Assembly: GCF_000510645.1 (NCBI RefSeq)
Contig: NZ_KI783301.1
Location: 893,873 to 957,872 of the forward strand
DNA: 64,000 nt
Source of the DNA: Thermicanus aegyptius DSM 12793
Lineage (GTDB): Bacteria > Bacillota > Bacilli > Thermicanales > Thermicanaceae
Direction of reading: 5' to 3'
Position 1 is the stretch's first letter. Each line of letters starts with the position of its first letter. A program made the position numbers and the translations under genes. Of this stretch, positions 41,997-50,706 are shown one piece after another. The notes under the pieces were generated by a model, which made no database searches, was not told the origin of the DNA, and saw only the letters and a program-made list of their open reading frames with translations.

Positions 41997-43112
41997 ATGC
42001 GGTTACCGGATATCTTGGTCTATGCCGACATTCATCACTTAAGCCGAATCGCCCAAGAGTACGACCTACAGGTAAACCTCCATTCAAAGAATGATTTGCT
42101 GCAATCCCTGTTACAGCAGATTTTTAACCCTCATGAAATGAAGGAGCGTTTGGAACGTCTTACCCCGGCGGAAAGAAGTTTTCTCCTCTTGCTCTTAGCC
42201 GAGGAACGGAAAGGGTATACCCTGGAAGAATTAACCCATAGGGCAAAATTGGTGGTGCAGTCTGATTCGGAAGGCAGAAAAGTTTTGATGAAGGGCGGAA
42301 TAGGGGAAGAGTCCATCGTGGAGAAGATCCTTCGCTACGGATGGGTCTATAACCGGAAGGAGAGGAATGTCTCCATCTATCGGATACCGGAAGATCTGAA
42401 GGAAATGCTCGTTGCATCCATCATCCCCCGATTCCAAGAAACGAGTGGACAAATGGGCTTCTCTGTTAAGAAGGTGAGAACCGAGAGGTTCGAGGTACCG
42501 AATGGCCAACAAATCCCCATGTCGATCCATGATCTATTCCGTTTTTTACGTTTCGTGAAAGAGGAATGGGTTCAGCTTACATTGGACGGTGTGATCCATA
42601 AGCGGCTGCAAGGGATTCTTTTCAGGCAATTATCTACCGGGGAATCCCCTCTGACCGAAAGGGGATGGCGATTCGGATATGGGAGGCGGTTTCGGGATTA
42701 TCCGGATCTCTTTTCCCTTCTCTATGATTACGCTTTCGCACGGGGATGGATTGAGGAGAAGCCTGGAGTACTCCTCTTATCTGAATCGGGAAATAGGCTC
42801 CTTGCCGGAGAGGAGCAGGTAACGCCAAAAGATCTTTTTGCCTTTTGGGTTTCACTCTACCGGAGACCGATCCCCAATCTTCCTTCTCTTCTTTCTCTGA
42901 TTAAGCTCTTGACAAAAGAGGGGTTTTGGGAAGAAGAACTTTATCGTCAATTGGAACCCTTCATCTCTCCTTTTTATTATGATAATAAAGAAAAGATCTT
43001 CCAAAAAAGAGTTCTTGCTCCCTTGTTGTGGATGGAGGGTTTGGAGGTCATAAGGAGGGAAGGTATCCAAATGTTACGGCTTTCTTCCTTGTGGGGAAGG
43101 TGGTATGGATGA
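41997..43112 (+). CDS. Hypothetical protein, helical, winged-helix-like
   Basis: A 371-aa soluble protein rich in Leu, Glu and Arg. The segment LTPAERSFLLLLLAEERKGYTLEELTHRAKL looks like a winged helix, and the general pattern recalls the helicase-associated (XPB N-terminal-like) domain of Bacilli proteins, without any helicase motif. Not firmly recognised. ATG 41997 is chosen behind AGGGGGGGTGG; GTG 41991 is the alternative. It overlaps the ypiB-like gene by 8 bp and so is probably translated with it. Confidence 0.55.
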   Translation: MRLPDILVYADIHHLSRIAQEYDLQVNLHSKNDLLQSLLQQIFNPHEMKERLERLTPAERSFLLLLLAEERKGYTLEELTHRAKLVVQSDSEGRKVLMKGGIGEESIVEKILRYGWVYNRKERNVSIYRIPEDLKEMLVASIIPRFQETSGQMGFSVKKVRTERFEVPNGQQIPMSIHDLFRFLRFVKEEWVQLTLDGVIHKRLQGILFRQLSTGESPLTERGWRFGYGRRFRDYPDLFSLLYDYAFARGWIEEKPGVLLLSESGNRLLAGEEQVTPKDLFAFWVSLYRRPIPNLPSLLSLIKLLTKEGFWEEELYRQLEPFISPFYYDNKEKIFQKRVLAPLLWMEGLEVIRREGIQMLRLSSLWGRWYG

Positions 43113-43371
43113 GAATTTTTTCAATTCCTCGAATATGTATAATAAAAAGGAGAGAAATTCTCCTGTGATGGAGGTGTCCCCTTTGGAGAAACAAAATGTG
43201 GTGCCGAATCAACTCTATTCTCTCATGGCAGAATTGGTTTTGGATCATGCGGTGAGGGAATATGAGATCCGCCGCCTCTACGAAGAGATCGATCTCTCCT
43301 TGGCCAGGAGAGACAAGAAGCGCTTTATGAAACTTACCGAAGAGCTAAAGATGATACTTGAAGATAAATAG
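43105..43371 (+). CDS. ypiB: IDEAL-domain protein, YpiB-like
   Basis: An 88-aa protein. The C-terminal 45 residues (LVLDHAVREYEIRRLYEEIDLSLARRD, KKRFMKLTEELK) match the IDEAL domain found at the end of YpiB. B. subtilis YpiB is about 180 aa with an extra N-terminal UPF0302 domain, missing here. Position between aroA and ypiF/qcrA supports the name. ATG 43105 overlaps the previous gene; ATG 43168 is an alternative start. Confidence 0.62.
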   Translation: MDENFFNSSNMYNKKERNSPVMEVSPLEKQNVVPNQLYSLMAELVLDHAVREYEIRRLYEEIDLSLARRDKKRFMKLTEELKMILEDK

Positions 43372-43396
43372 GATATAATAAGGAAGGAATGAGAGA

Positions 43397-43424
43397 CTTG
43401 GTGCATACCAAGTTTTCTTTTTGA
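43397..43424 (+). terminator. Terminator after ypiB
   Basis: ACTTGG (43397-43402) pairs with CCAAGT (43409-43414), followed by TTTCTTTTTG. Confidence 0.75.
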
Positions 43425-43471
43425 TAGGAGAGTAAATGGTTGGTTTATGGATGGATGAGGAGGGAATGAAG

Positions 43472-43870
43472 ATGCGGTGGGCATCAAAGGATCTCGCCCG
43501 ATATGAGGAGATAAAGGAGTACCTGGATACGGCGATTCTTGGCGTTTTTCGCATTCGTTTCGATGAAAATCGGATTGGGGAGGTGGAGGAATTTGAAAAG
43601 ATGAATGGTTGGCTTTCCGAGGCAGAACAGCAGCTAAAAGGGCGTCTATTTCTCTTTCCTCCCTACCCGTTATACGGCGCAGGAATTCATCTGAGCGACT
43701 TTTCTTCGCTCAGGACAAATTTTTCTACCGTGATCCTCCTTCCGTTTCAGGAGGATTTAGAAACGCCTTTGCAGGAGATGGCTGCCGGGATAAACGAAGT
43801 TGTGGTTTTGAAGAAACCAAATTCCTTTCAAGAACTTTATGAGCAAATCATGGCGAAATGGCATGAATAA
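43472..43870 (+). CDS. ypiF: YpiF family protein (DUF2487)
   Basis: A 132-aa protein starting MRWASKDLARYEEIKEYLDTA, close to the N-terminus of B. subtilis YpiF, and located right before qcrA as there. Function unknown. ATG 43472 is 7 nt after GAGGAGGG; the open frame extends to 43436 without a ribosome site. Confidence 0.75.
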   Translation: MRWASKDLARYEEIKEYLDTAILGVFRIRFDENRIGEVEEFEKMNGWLSEAEQQLKGRLFLFPPYPLYGAGIHLSDFSSLRTNFSTVILLPFQEDLETPLQEMAAGINEVVVLKKPNSFQELYEQIMAKWHE

Positions 43871-43943
43871 GTATTCTAAATGAACTTTTTGTGAACTTTT
43901 AGGGTTTATGTATCCATTTTCATTATGAAGAAATGGAACAACC

Positions 43944-43973
43944 TTGACAGAATTTTAACATTTAAGCTATCAT
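43944..43973 (+). promoter_or_regulatory. qcrABC promoter
   Basis: TTGACA (43944-43949), 18 nt, then TATCAT (43968-43973), about 73 nt before qcrA. Confidence 0.62.
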
Positions 43974-44046
43974 GAATTTGTTCTTATTAAAGATACGATT
44001 TCCCGTTAAAGAAGGTTTAGTAAGGAGTAAAAAGGAGGATAAGGGG

Positions 44047-44583
44047 ATGTCTGAAAGGGATTTGGAACAAGAAAGAGAGCCGGACCGCAGGGCAGGAGAG
44101 GTATCCCGTCGGCAGTTTCTCACTTACACCCTGATGGGGGTGGGAGGGTTTTTGGCTGCGACCATCCTCACGCCGATGATACGTGCGGCGATAGACCCTG
44201 CGCTAAAAGCGGGGACAGAATCGAGCATGGTTCCGGTGGCGGATATCAATGAGATAACCACCGAACCGAAGAGCTTCTCTTTTAAGGTGAAGATGGATGA
44301 TGCTTGGGTGAAAGGACAAGATACCACCCTGATGGCTTGGGTCTATAAAGACGGAGATAAAATCATGGCCATGTCTCCTATCTGTAAACATTTGGGGTGT
44401 ACGGTGAACTGGAATACTAATCCCAAATTTCCGGAACATTTCTTTTGTCCTTGCCATGGCGGTCTCTACACCAAGGATGGGATTAATGTGCCGGGAACTC
44501 CTCCGAAAGCCCCATTAGATCTTTATGATTATCAAGTAAAAGATGGAAAACTTTATCTCGGCAAGCTTATTCAGCGCACTTAA
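44047..44583 (+). CDS. qcrA: Menaquinol-cytochrome c reductase, Rieske iron-sulfur subunit
   Basis: A 178-aa Rieske protein. SRRQFLTYTLMGVGG is a twin-arginine (Tat) signal-anchor, so the folded protein is exported and stays membrane-bound. The 2Fe-2S ligands are in CKHLGCTVNW and CPCHGGLY. It takes electrons from menaquinol in the bc complex. ATG 44047 has AAAGGAGG upstream; the frame is open from 43972. First gene of qcrABC. Confidence 0.95.
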   Translation: MSERDLEQEREPDRRAGEVSRRQFLTYTLMGVGGFLAATILTPMIRAAIDPALKAGTESSMVPVADINEITTEPKSFSFKVKMDDAWVKGQDTTLMAWVYKDGDKIMAMSPICKHLGCTVNWNTNPKFPEHFFCPCHGGLYTKDGINVPGTPPKAPLDLYDYQVKDGKLYLGKLIQRT

Positions 44584-44600
44584 ATCTAGGAGGAAGGTCC

Positions 44601-45272
44601 ATGATACGGAAAGTTTATGACTGGATCGACGAACGCCTTGATCTCACTCCCTTGTGGAGGGACGTGGCCGATCATGAGGTTCCTGAGCATGTGAATCCGG
44701 CCCACCACTTTTCTGCCTTTGTATACTGTTTCGGGGGGCTTACCTTTTTTATTGTAGTGATTCAGATCCTCTCCGGCATGTTTTTATCCATGTATTACGC
44801 ACCCGATATTGTAAATGCCTACCGCAGCGTCGCCTATTTGCAGAATGAAGTAGCCTTCGGCTACATCGTCCGGGGGATGCACCACTGGGGAGCTTCGGTG
44901 GTCATCGTCATGCTCTTTTTACATACGCTCCGCGTCTTCTTCACCGGTGCGTACAAGAAACCCCGGGAAATGAACTGGGTGGTAGGGGTTCTCATCTTCG
45001 GCGTCATGATCGGATTGGGATTTACGGGCTATCTGCTCCCCTGGGATAATAAGGCCTATTTTGCCACCAAGGTAGGGGTGGAAATCGCCGCAAACGTCCC
45101 GCTGATCGGGGGATTTATCAAGAGTTTTCTGACAGGAGGAGAGATCGTTGGGGCGGAGACGCTCACCCGCTTCTTTGCCATCCACGTCTTTTTCCTGCCC
45201 GGCCTTTTGCTCGCCCTTCTCGCCGTCCACTTTATCATCATTCGCAAACAGGGAATTTCCGGTCCACTATAA
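44601..45272 (+). CDS. qcrB: Menaquinol-cytochrome c reductase, cytochrome b6 subunit
   Basis: A 223-aa cytochrome b6 with four membrane helices. The haem histidine pairs lie in GMHHWGASVVIVMLFLHTLR and FFAIHVFFLPG, LLAVHF. Cys43 (in FVYCFGG) corresponds to the cysteine that binds an extra haem c covalently in B. subtilis QcrB. ATG 44601 follows GGAGGAAGG. Confidence 0.95.
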   Translation: MIRKVYDWIDERLDLTPLWRDVADHEVPEHVNPAHHFSAFVYCFGGLTFFIVVIQILSGMFLSMYYAPDIVNAYRSVAYLQNEVAFGYIVRGMHHWGASVVIVMLFLHTLRVFFTGAYKKPREMNWVVGVLIFGVMIGLGFTGYLLPWDNKAYFATKVGVEIAANVPLIGGFIKSFLTGGEIVGAETLTRFFAIHVFFLPGLLLALLAVHFIIIRKQGISGPL

Positions 45273-45311
45273 ACCCTATTTTAAAGGAAGATATAATGAG
45301 GTGGAAATGGT

Positions 45312-46118
45312 ATGGCACATGATGCAAAGAAAAATGAACACCAATATGTAGGCGATTCTCGCATTATTGCGGAGAAAAAAGCAAACCGTCCCCGTCCGTA
45401 TTCGGAGTACCCGGGCAAGACGGAGCCTTTCTTCCCGAACTTTCTGTTAAAAGAATGGATGGCTGCGGTAGTGGTATTGATCGCCTTCATGGTGCTGGTG
45501 GTTTCCCACCCCGCCCCGTTGGAGCCGTCACCTGCCAACCCTAATGATGGAACTTATGTCCCTTTACCCGATTGGTATTTTCTCTTTCTCTACCAGCTGC
45601 TCAAGTACTTTCCTGGGAATCTTGAGATTGTAGGCACGGTGGTCATTCCCGGCTTGGCAGGGCTTCTTTTTCTCCTCGTCCCCTGGTTGGATCGGAAACC
45701 GGAGCGCCGTCCGTGGAAGCGGCCCATCCCTACCTTCCTGATGCTCTTTGTGGTGGCGGGCATGGTTTTCTTAACCTATCAGGCCGTGGTGCAGCATGAG
45801 GAGCAGGTGAAAGCTTCAGGATTAAATACCCAAGCTCAAACATCGCAGCAGGGTGGTCAAGGAGCAACAGGCGGAACCACAGAAAAGGCGAAGTTTGACC
45901 CGGCGGCTCAATTCGCCCAATCCTGCGCCAGTTGCCACGGAGCCGATCTTGCAGGGAATCCCTCCATCGGTGCGCCGAAGTTGACGGGGCTTACCTTAAC
46001 CCCTGAGGAGATTGCGAACATCGCGGCGAACGGAAAGGGCAATATGCCTCCCGGGATGTTTACAGGCCCCGAAGAAGATCGTTTGGCTTTGGCGAAATGG
46101 ATTTTGGAACATAAGTGA
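45312..46118 (+). CDS. qcrC: Menaquinol-cytochrome c reductase, subunit IV/cytochrome c fusion
   Basis: A 268-aa fusion: an N-terminal subunit IV-like membrane part (PLPDWYFLFLYQLLKYFPG) with several helices, a Gln/Gly-rich linker near 175-195, and a C-terminal class I cytochrome c domain with CASCH and the axial Met in NMPPGMF. ATG 45312 follows GAGGTGG. The haem domain has a near-identical second copy in the next gene. Confidence 0.95.
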   Translation: MAHDAKKNEHQYVGDSRIIAEKKANRPRPYSEYPGKTEPFFPNFLLKEWMAAVVVLIAFMVLVVSHPAPLEPSPANPNDGTYVPLPDWYFLFLYQLLKYFPGNLEIVGTVVIPGLAGLLFLLVPWLDRKPERRPWKRPIPTFLMLFVVAGMVFLTYQAVVQHEEQVKASGLNTQAQTSQQGGQGATGGTTEKAKFDPAAQFAQSCASCHGADLAGNPSIGAPKLTGLTLTPEEIANIAANGKGNMPPGMFTGPEEDRLALAKWILEHK

Positions 46119-46511
46119 TGAGAAATTCGTGATAAAGGGTGTGAATCGTCGGCAATGACTAGAAGACCGTTTTATCTGTTAATGGTGGGAGGGCTTCTTC
46201 TCTTTCTTCTGTTGATTTTTTTCATTCCACGGCCTGCTCCTGCACCAAAGGATCAGGCAGGGGGGGAGAATCCTACGACTCCTTCCTTTGATCCTGCGGC
46301 TCAATTCGCCCAATCCTGCGCCAGTTGCCACGGAGCGGATTTGGCCGGTAATCCGGCGGTTGGCGCACCGAAGCTGACGGGGCTTACCTTAACCCCTGAG
46401 GAGATTGCGAACATCGCGGCGAACGGAAAGGGCAACATGCCTCCCGGGATGTTTACAGGCCCTGAAGAGGATCGTTTGGCTTTGGCGAAATGGATTTTGG
46501 AGCATAAATAA
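45897..46511 (+). repeat. Direct repeat of the cytochrome c domain (2 x 222 bp)
   Basis: 45897-46118 (end of qcrC) and 46290-46511 (end of the next gene) align without gaps at an offset of 393 bp and differ at only about 20 positions, mostly silent or clustered after the CASCH region. This is a recent tandem duplication of the haem domain. Confidence 0.92.
46155..46511 (+). CDS. Membrane-anchored cytochrome c, duplicate of the QcrC haem domain
   Basis: A 118-aa protein: one N-terminal membrane anchor (YLLMVGGLLLFLLLIFFI), a short Pro-rich linker, and a cytochrome c domain with CASCHGADLAGNP and GNMPPGMF, almost identical to that of QcrC. It may shuttle electrons from QcrC to a terminal oxidase. 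The ribosome site before ATG 46155 is weak (AAAGGGTG). It lies 36 bp after qcrC and ends at a terminator, so it is probably the fourth gene of the operon. Confidence 0.9.
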   Translation: MTRRPFYLLMVGGLLLFLLLIFFIPRPAPAPKDQAGGENPTTPSFDPAAQFAQSCASCHGADLAGNPAVGAPKLTGLTLTPEEIANIAANGKGNMPPGMFTGPEEDRLALAKWILEHK

Positions 46512-46554
46512 CATAGAAATAAGGGAGATCAGAGCATAAAGATCGCGGAAAGGC

Positions 46555-46586
46555 GGAAAAACCGGCAGGAATGCCGGTTTTTTTAG
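46555..46586 (+). terminator. Terminator after the qcr operon
   Basis: AACCGGCA pairs with TGCCGGTT across a short GGAA loop (46559-46580), followed by a T run. Confidence 0.9.
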
Positions 46587-46684
46587 TAAAAACGAGATGG
46601 AAATGAGATTTTCCCGATGGGGAAAATCGATTATAATGAACGGGAAGTCTGAAACTTTCTTCAAGAAAAAGGAGAATGGAAATA

Positions 46685-47275
46685 ATGGAGAAATTCATTC
46701 ATCAATTTCTCGGGCAACGATGGGTTTTGCAATCCCTTTTTTGGATTAATTTTTTCGGTACGTTATACGGGTATTATTGGTACAGATATCAATTGGCCGC
46801 CACTCCACCACCGTTTCTTCCTTTCGTTCCCGACAGCCCGACAGCCAGCCTCTTTTTTACGATCTTCCTTTTACTTCTCCTAATGGGAAAAAAGAGCAGT
46901 TTTATCGCCGCTTTCGCGCTGATCACCCAGATCAAATATGGGATCTGGGCGGTGGTGGCCATTCTCTGGGGAGGAGCGTTGGGAAGTCCGCTCATTCCGG
47001 AACAATATATGCTGATCATCTCCCATTCCGGGATGGCGTTGGAAGCGATCCTCTATTATTCTTTCTACCGGATCAAGTGGGTTCATCTGGCCGTCGTCTC
47101 TCTATGGACGCTTCTTAACGATTGGGTCGATTACACCCAGGAGATGCACCCATGGGTGACCATGGAGTTGGAAGTGCATCATGTGGAGCTGGGATGGTTT
47201 ACCTTTTCTTTAAGCCTCTTTTCCATTGCGGTCGCCGCTTTCTTGGTTCGGCGTCAACGAAAATTTTCACGCTGA
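46685..47275 (+). CDS. ypjA: YpjA family membrane protein (DUF1405)
   Basis: A 196-aa protein with five or six membrane segments. The start region (WVLQSLFWINFFGTLYGYYWYR) and the place after qcrC match B. subtilis YpjA. Function unknown. ATG 46685 is 10 nt after GGAGA; ATG 46676 is too close to it. Confidence 0.82.
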   Translation: MEKFIHQFLGQRWVLQSLFWINFFGTLYGYYWYRYQLAATPPPFLPFVPDSPTASLFFTIFLLLLLMGKKSSFIAAFALITQIKYGIWAVVAILWGGALGSPLIPEQYMLIISHSGMALEAILYYSFYRIKWVHLAVVSLWTLLNDWVDYTQEMHPWVTMELEVHHVELGWFTFSLSLFSIAVAAFLVRRQRKFSR

Positions 47276-47330
47276 TACATACCCTTGTCCTCCTCCGCAT
47301 AGAGATAGAGTGGATCACAGGGGAGGGTTT

Positions 47331-48035
47331 ATGGTGCGAACTTTCATATTGATCATCTCCATTCTCTCTCTCTTTTTCCTCCTCATCATCTGGGGAGAGG
47401 GGATGAAGGAGAGCACGGAACGGATGGATATTTCCCGGTTGGCTGACCAATTTATCCTTCACGCAAAGAAAGGGGAACGAGCTCCTTTGGCGGAAACCCT
47501 CTCGGCCATGCGTCAACGTTTTCTTTCTTATCCCTCCTATCTTTATCCGAACGGCTGGATCCCCCAGGATTTGACCATCCTGCTCGAATCGGTAGAAAGA
47601 AAGGTTTGGTTAAACCAGATGGGGACGGATCGTTTTGCGGAAGAGTCGCTGATCCTTTATTACTTGATGGATGCGGTCGCTCACCCATACCAGCCCCTTT
47701 GGCTGGAGGTTATAAAAAGTTGGGAGGAAAAAAAGGGGGTTTCTTTAAAGGAATATGCCTTGATCCGGCCGGCCATGCGCGCCGTTCTAAGCCCTGCGAC
47801 GATCGCCCGCTTTGACCGCTATTTCTCACTTCCGAACGAAGAGAGAAGAGGGGAGTTCCTTCGTTTGCTTGCCGGGGCGAGCGAGGAGGCACAGACGAGG
47901 GAAGTGAGGAATACGAAAGACCTTCTCCTCACCCTCTACCTCTTTCTCCTCATCATTCTCTTCTATATCGCCTTACGGATGAAGGTTAAGGATGGAAATG
48001 TTCCTGAAGGGGGTTCTTATTGGCATCTAGGGTAA
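47331..48035 (+). CDS. ypjB: Sporulation-associated protein YpjB
   Basis: A 234-aa protein with an N-terminal membrane segment or signal (FILIISILSLFFLLIIW), a helical external domain and a C-terminal membrane segment (LLLTLYLFLLIILFYIAL), as in YpjB. The B. subtilis homologue is linked to sporulation. Start ATG 47331 has GGGGAGGG upstream. The last 50 bp overlap the end of the convergent ypjC gene. Confidence 0.75.
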   Translation: MVRTFILIISILSLFFLLIIWGEGMKESTERMDISRLADQFILHAKKGERAPLAETLSAMRQRFLSYPSYLYPNGWIPQDLTILLESVERKVWLNQMGTDRFAEESLILYYLMDAVAHPYQPLWLEVIKSWEEKKGVSLKEYALIRPAMRAVLSPATIARFDRYFSLPNEERRGEFLRLLAGASEEAQTREVRNTKDLLLTLYLFLLIILFYIALRMKVKDGNVPEGGSYWHLG

Positions 48036-48876
48036 AGCCTTCCCCGAGGACATCGTAGGCGTCGCTTACCACGACGAAGGCGTGGGGATCGATTTGATGA
48101 ATTAGGGTTTTTAAACGGATCAGTTCGTTTCGGCCCACCACACAGAGGAGGACTTCCCGATCGGTTCCCGTATACCCTCCTTTTCCCTCGAGAAGGGTTA
48201 CACCCCTTTCCAATTCTTTGATGATCGTCGCTGAGATCTCCTTCGCCTTTTCGGAGATGATGATGGCTTCTTTCGCGGCGTAAAATCCTTCCTGGACGAA
48301 ATCAATCACTCGGGAAGCGATGTAGACGGCGACCAAAGTATACATGGCCCTTTCCCGGTCCAGATAGGTAAGGAGGGAAAGGCCGATGACCATTGCATCG
48401 AAGAGAAACATGGTTCTTCCCATGCTGATTCCCCGGAATTTATGAACGAGGCGTGCGATGATATCTACCCCTCCCGTCGTCCCCCCATAACGAAAGATGA
48501 TCCCCAATCCTACTCCGGCGAAGACGCCGGCGTAAAGGGAGGCCAGGAAGAGGTCGCTCGTTGGCTCTTGGAATCGCTTGAATAACTCCAGGAAAAAAGA
48601 GACCGCTGTTGTGGAGTAGATGGTATACATCATGGAGAGGTGCCCTAAATATCTCCAGCCAATGATGAAAAGAGGTATATTGGAGAGGAAGGTAAACCAT
48701 CCGGGAGGGAAGTGGAAAAGGGCATAGAAAAGGAGGGCAATACCGGTAAATCCTCCTTCCGCTAAACCGTTGGCGATATTAAAGTAATTGATTCCGAAGG
48801 AAAAAATGGCTGCACCGATGGTCATGAAGAGCAGGTTTTGAAATCGTAATTCGACATGAAATCGTTTTATTTTCAC
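47986..48876 (-). CDS. ypjC: YitT family membrane protein (YpjC)
   Basis: A 296-aa protein with five membrane segments (DUF161 region, GLAEGGFTGIALL and RYGGTTGGVDIIARL) and a C-terminal cytoplasmic DUF2179 domain (VGRNELIRLKTLIHQIDPHAFVVVSDAYDVLGEGF). Role unknown. It starts at GTG 48876 behind GGAGG and runs opposite to its neighbours, overlapping ypjB tail to tail by 50 bp. Confidence 0.87.
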   Translation of the reverse strand: MKIKRFHVELRFQNLLFMTIGAAIFSFGINYFNIANGLAEGGFTGIALLFYALFHFPPGWFTFLSNIPLFIIGWRYLGHLSMMYTIYSTTAVSFFLELFKRFQEPTSDLFLASLYAGVFAGVGLGIIFRYGGTTGGVDIIARLVHKFRGISMGRTMFLFDAMVIGLSLLTYLDRERAMYTLVAVYIASRVIDFVQEGFYAAKEAIIISEKAKEISATIIKELERGVTLLEGKGGYTGTDREVLLCVVGRNELIRLKTLIHQIDPHAFVVVSDAYDVLGEGFTLDANKNPLQEHFHP

Positions 48877-49035
48877 GGCAGGACCTCCAATGTCTTAAAG
48901 GGGATGGCATCTTCATTATACCAGAAGGGGCCGTTTTTTCGTTTGTCAAATTCCTCTCTTTTGGTTAACATGAAAGGTGAACCGTTGCGTAGATGTAGAA
49001 ATTGATCATAAGGCGGAAGGGAAAGGAAGTCGGCC

Positions 49036-49407
49036 ATGAAAGAGTCGTTGACGTTGGCAGAAGCGCAGAACCGGGTAGATCGATACATATCCCAATTTAA
49101 GGAGGGGTATTTCTCTCCCCTTGCCATGATCGCCCGGATCGCCGAAGAAGTGGGGGAGCTGGCCCGGGAGGTAAATCACCGGTATGGGGAGAAGCCAAAG
49201 AAAGCGAGTGAGGCGGAGAGCAACATGATGGAAGAATTGGGGGACCTCTTCTTCGTCCTGATTAGTTTCGCCAATTCTCTCCAAATTTCTTTGGACGAGG
49301 CTTTCGATATGGTGATGAAAAAGTATGAAACCCGGGATGCTCATCGATGGACACGAAAAGAATCTCAAACGAATGAAAGAGACGAAGAAAGGGGCGTCGA
49401 AAAATGA
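49036..49407 (+). CDS. ypjD: MazG-family nucleotide pyrophosphohydrolase YpjD
   Basis: A 123-aa helical protein with the MazG metal site: EEVGELAREV and EELGDLFFVLISF. Such enzymes remove non-canonical or excess NTPs. The C-terminal tail is charged. Overlaps dapB by 4 bp, as the pair does in Bacillus. Confidence 0.88.
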   Translation: MKESLTLAEAQNRVDRYISQFKEGYFSPLAMIARIAEEVGELAREVNHRYGEKPKKASEAESNMMEELGDLFFVLISFANSLQISLDEAFDMVMKKYETRDAHRWTRKESQTNERDEERGVEK

Positions 49408-50174
49408 ATGAGATAACCATCGCTGTTGCAGGAGCATTTGGCCGCATGGGACAAGAAGTGGTACGGATGGTGAAGGAAGAGCCGTCTTTCCGCTTGGTGG
49501 CTTTGATTGATCCAAAAGGGAAGGAGGGGGGAGAGGCCCCCGTCTATACCGGTGTGGTCGATGCCCTTATTGAGAAAAGGCCGGATGTGCTGATCGATTT
49601 CACAACCCCTTCTTCCGTTTTCGAGAACGCCAGGGCGGCATTGGAGATGGGGGTAAGACCGGTGGTGGGTACAACCGGGCTTAAACCGGATGAGATCAAT
49701 ACACTTGCCCGTTTGGCCGGCGAGGGGAAAGTGGGTGCGGTGATCGCCCCTAACTTTGCCCTGGGCGCCGTCCTTATGATGCGCTTTGCCCAAATGGCTG
49801 CCAAATATATGCCCAATGTGGAGATCTTGGAGTTTCATCATGACCAGAAACTGGATGCCCCCTCAGGGACCGCTTTAAAGACGGCTGAAATGATTCAGGA
49901 GGTGAGGGAGGAGCGGAAACAAGGGAACCCACAGGAGGAGGAGAGGTTACAAGGAGCAAGGGGGGGGTATATCGATGGCTTCCGCATCCACAGCATCCGC
50001 CTTCCCGGTTATGTTGCCCATCAGGAAGTAATTTTCGGCAAAGAGGGGGAGATCCTCACGATCCGGCATGATTCCCTTTCCCGTACCTCTTTCATGGAGG
50101 GAGTGAAGATCGCGGTGAAGAAGGTAATTCAGTTAGAGGAACTTGTTTATGGGCTAGACCGACTTCTGGATTAA
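49404..50174 (+). CDS. dapB: 4-hydroxy-tetrahydrodipicolinate reductase
   Basis: A 256-aa enzyme of lysine, peptidoglycan and dipicolinate synthesis. The nucleotide-binding motif is VAGAFGRMGQEV; the catalytic motif is EFHHDQKLDAPSGTALKTAE. Start overlaps ypjD (ATGA). Confidence 0.96.
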   Translation: MNEITIAVAGAFGRMGQEVVRMVKEEPSFRLVALIDPKGKEGGEAPVYTGVVDALIEKRPDVLIDFTTPSSVFENARAALEMGVRPVVGTTGLKPDEINTLARLAGEGKVGAVIAPNFALGAVLMMRFAQMAAKYMPNVEILEFHHDQKLDAPSGTALKTAEMIQEVREERKQGNPQEEERLQGARGGYIDGFRIHSIRLPGYVAHQEVIFGKEGEILTIRHDSLSRTSFMEGVKIAVKKVIQLEELVYGLDRLLD

Positions 50175-50228
50175 GACGGCAAATGTAAGCTTAATGTATA
50201 AATGAGACGGGAAGGAAGGAGAACACCC

Positions 50229-50642
50229 TTGAATATTGCCCTCATTGCCCATGATAAGAAAAAAGAAGAGATGGTGCAGTTCTGCATTGCCTATGAGCCG
50301 ATATTAAAAGATCATCGCCTCTATGCCACCGGTACGACGGGAAAACGGATCATGGAGAATACGAAACTGTCCGTTCACCGCTTTATGTCAGGACCTTACG
50401 GAGGGGATCAACAGATCGGGGCGATGGTGGCCACCAACGAGATGGATCTTGTCATCTTCCTTCGGGACCCCCTCACCGCCCAGCCCCACGAGCCCGATAT
50501 CGCAGCTTTGATGCGCCTTTGTGACGTGTATGGGATTCCCTTGGCCACCAACATCGGAACGGCTGAAGTGGTTCTACGCGCTATGGCTCAGGGAGAGATG
50601 GATTGGCGGGAGATTACGAGGAAAAAGCCTCCCAGACTCTAG
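50229..50642 (+). CDS. mgsA: Methylglyoxal synthase
   Basis: A 137-aa enzyme converting dihydroxyacetone phosphate to methylglyoxal, a bypass that relieves phosphate shortage. Motifs: [36 protein letters not shown] with the catalytic Asp, and [17 protein letters not shown] 50229 is preferred: AAGGAG is 8 nt upstream and the length equals that of the B. subtilis enzyme. Confidence 0.95.
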   Translation: MNIALIAHDKKKEEMVQFCIAYEPILKDHRLYATGTTGKRIMENTKLSVHRFMSGPYGGDQQIGAMVATNEMDLVIFLRDPLTAQPHEPDIAALMRLCDVYGIPLATNIGTAEVVLRAMAQGEMDWREITRKKPPRL

Positions 50643-50706
50643 TTGATGAAAGAGATAGAAAGTCGAAACGGTATCGTCGAGTTCTTTGTACAGAAGGGGA
50701 GAAATC

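Noticed and set aside
43871-43943. Rex operator before qcrA
   Set aside because: Only a TTGTGAA half-site is present; the second half does not match.
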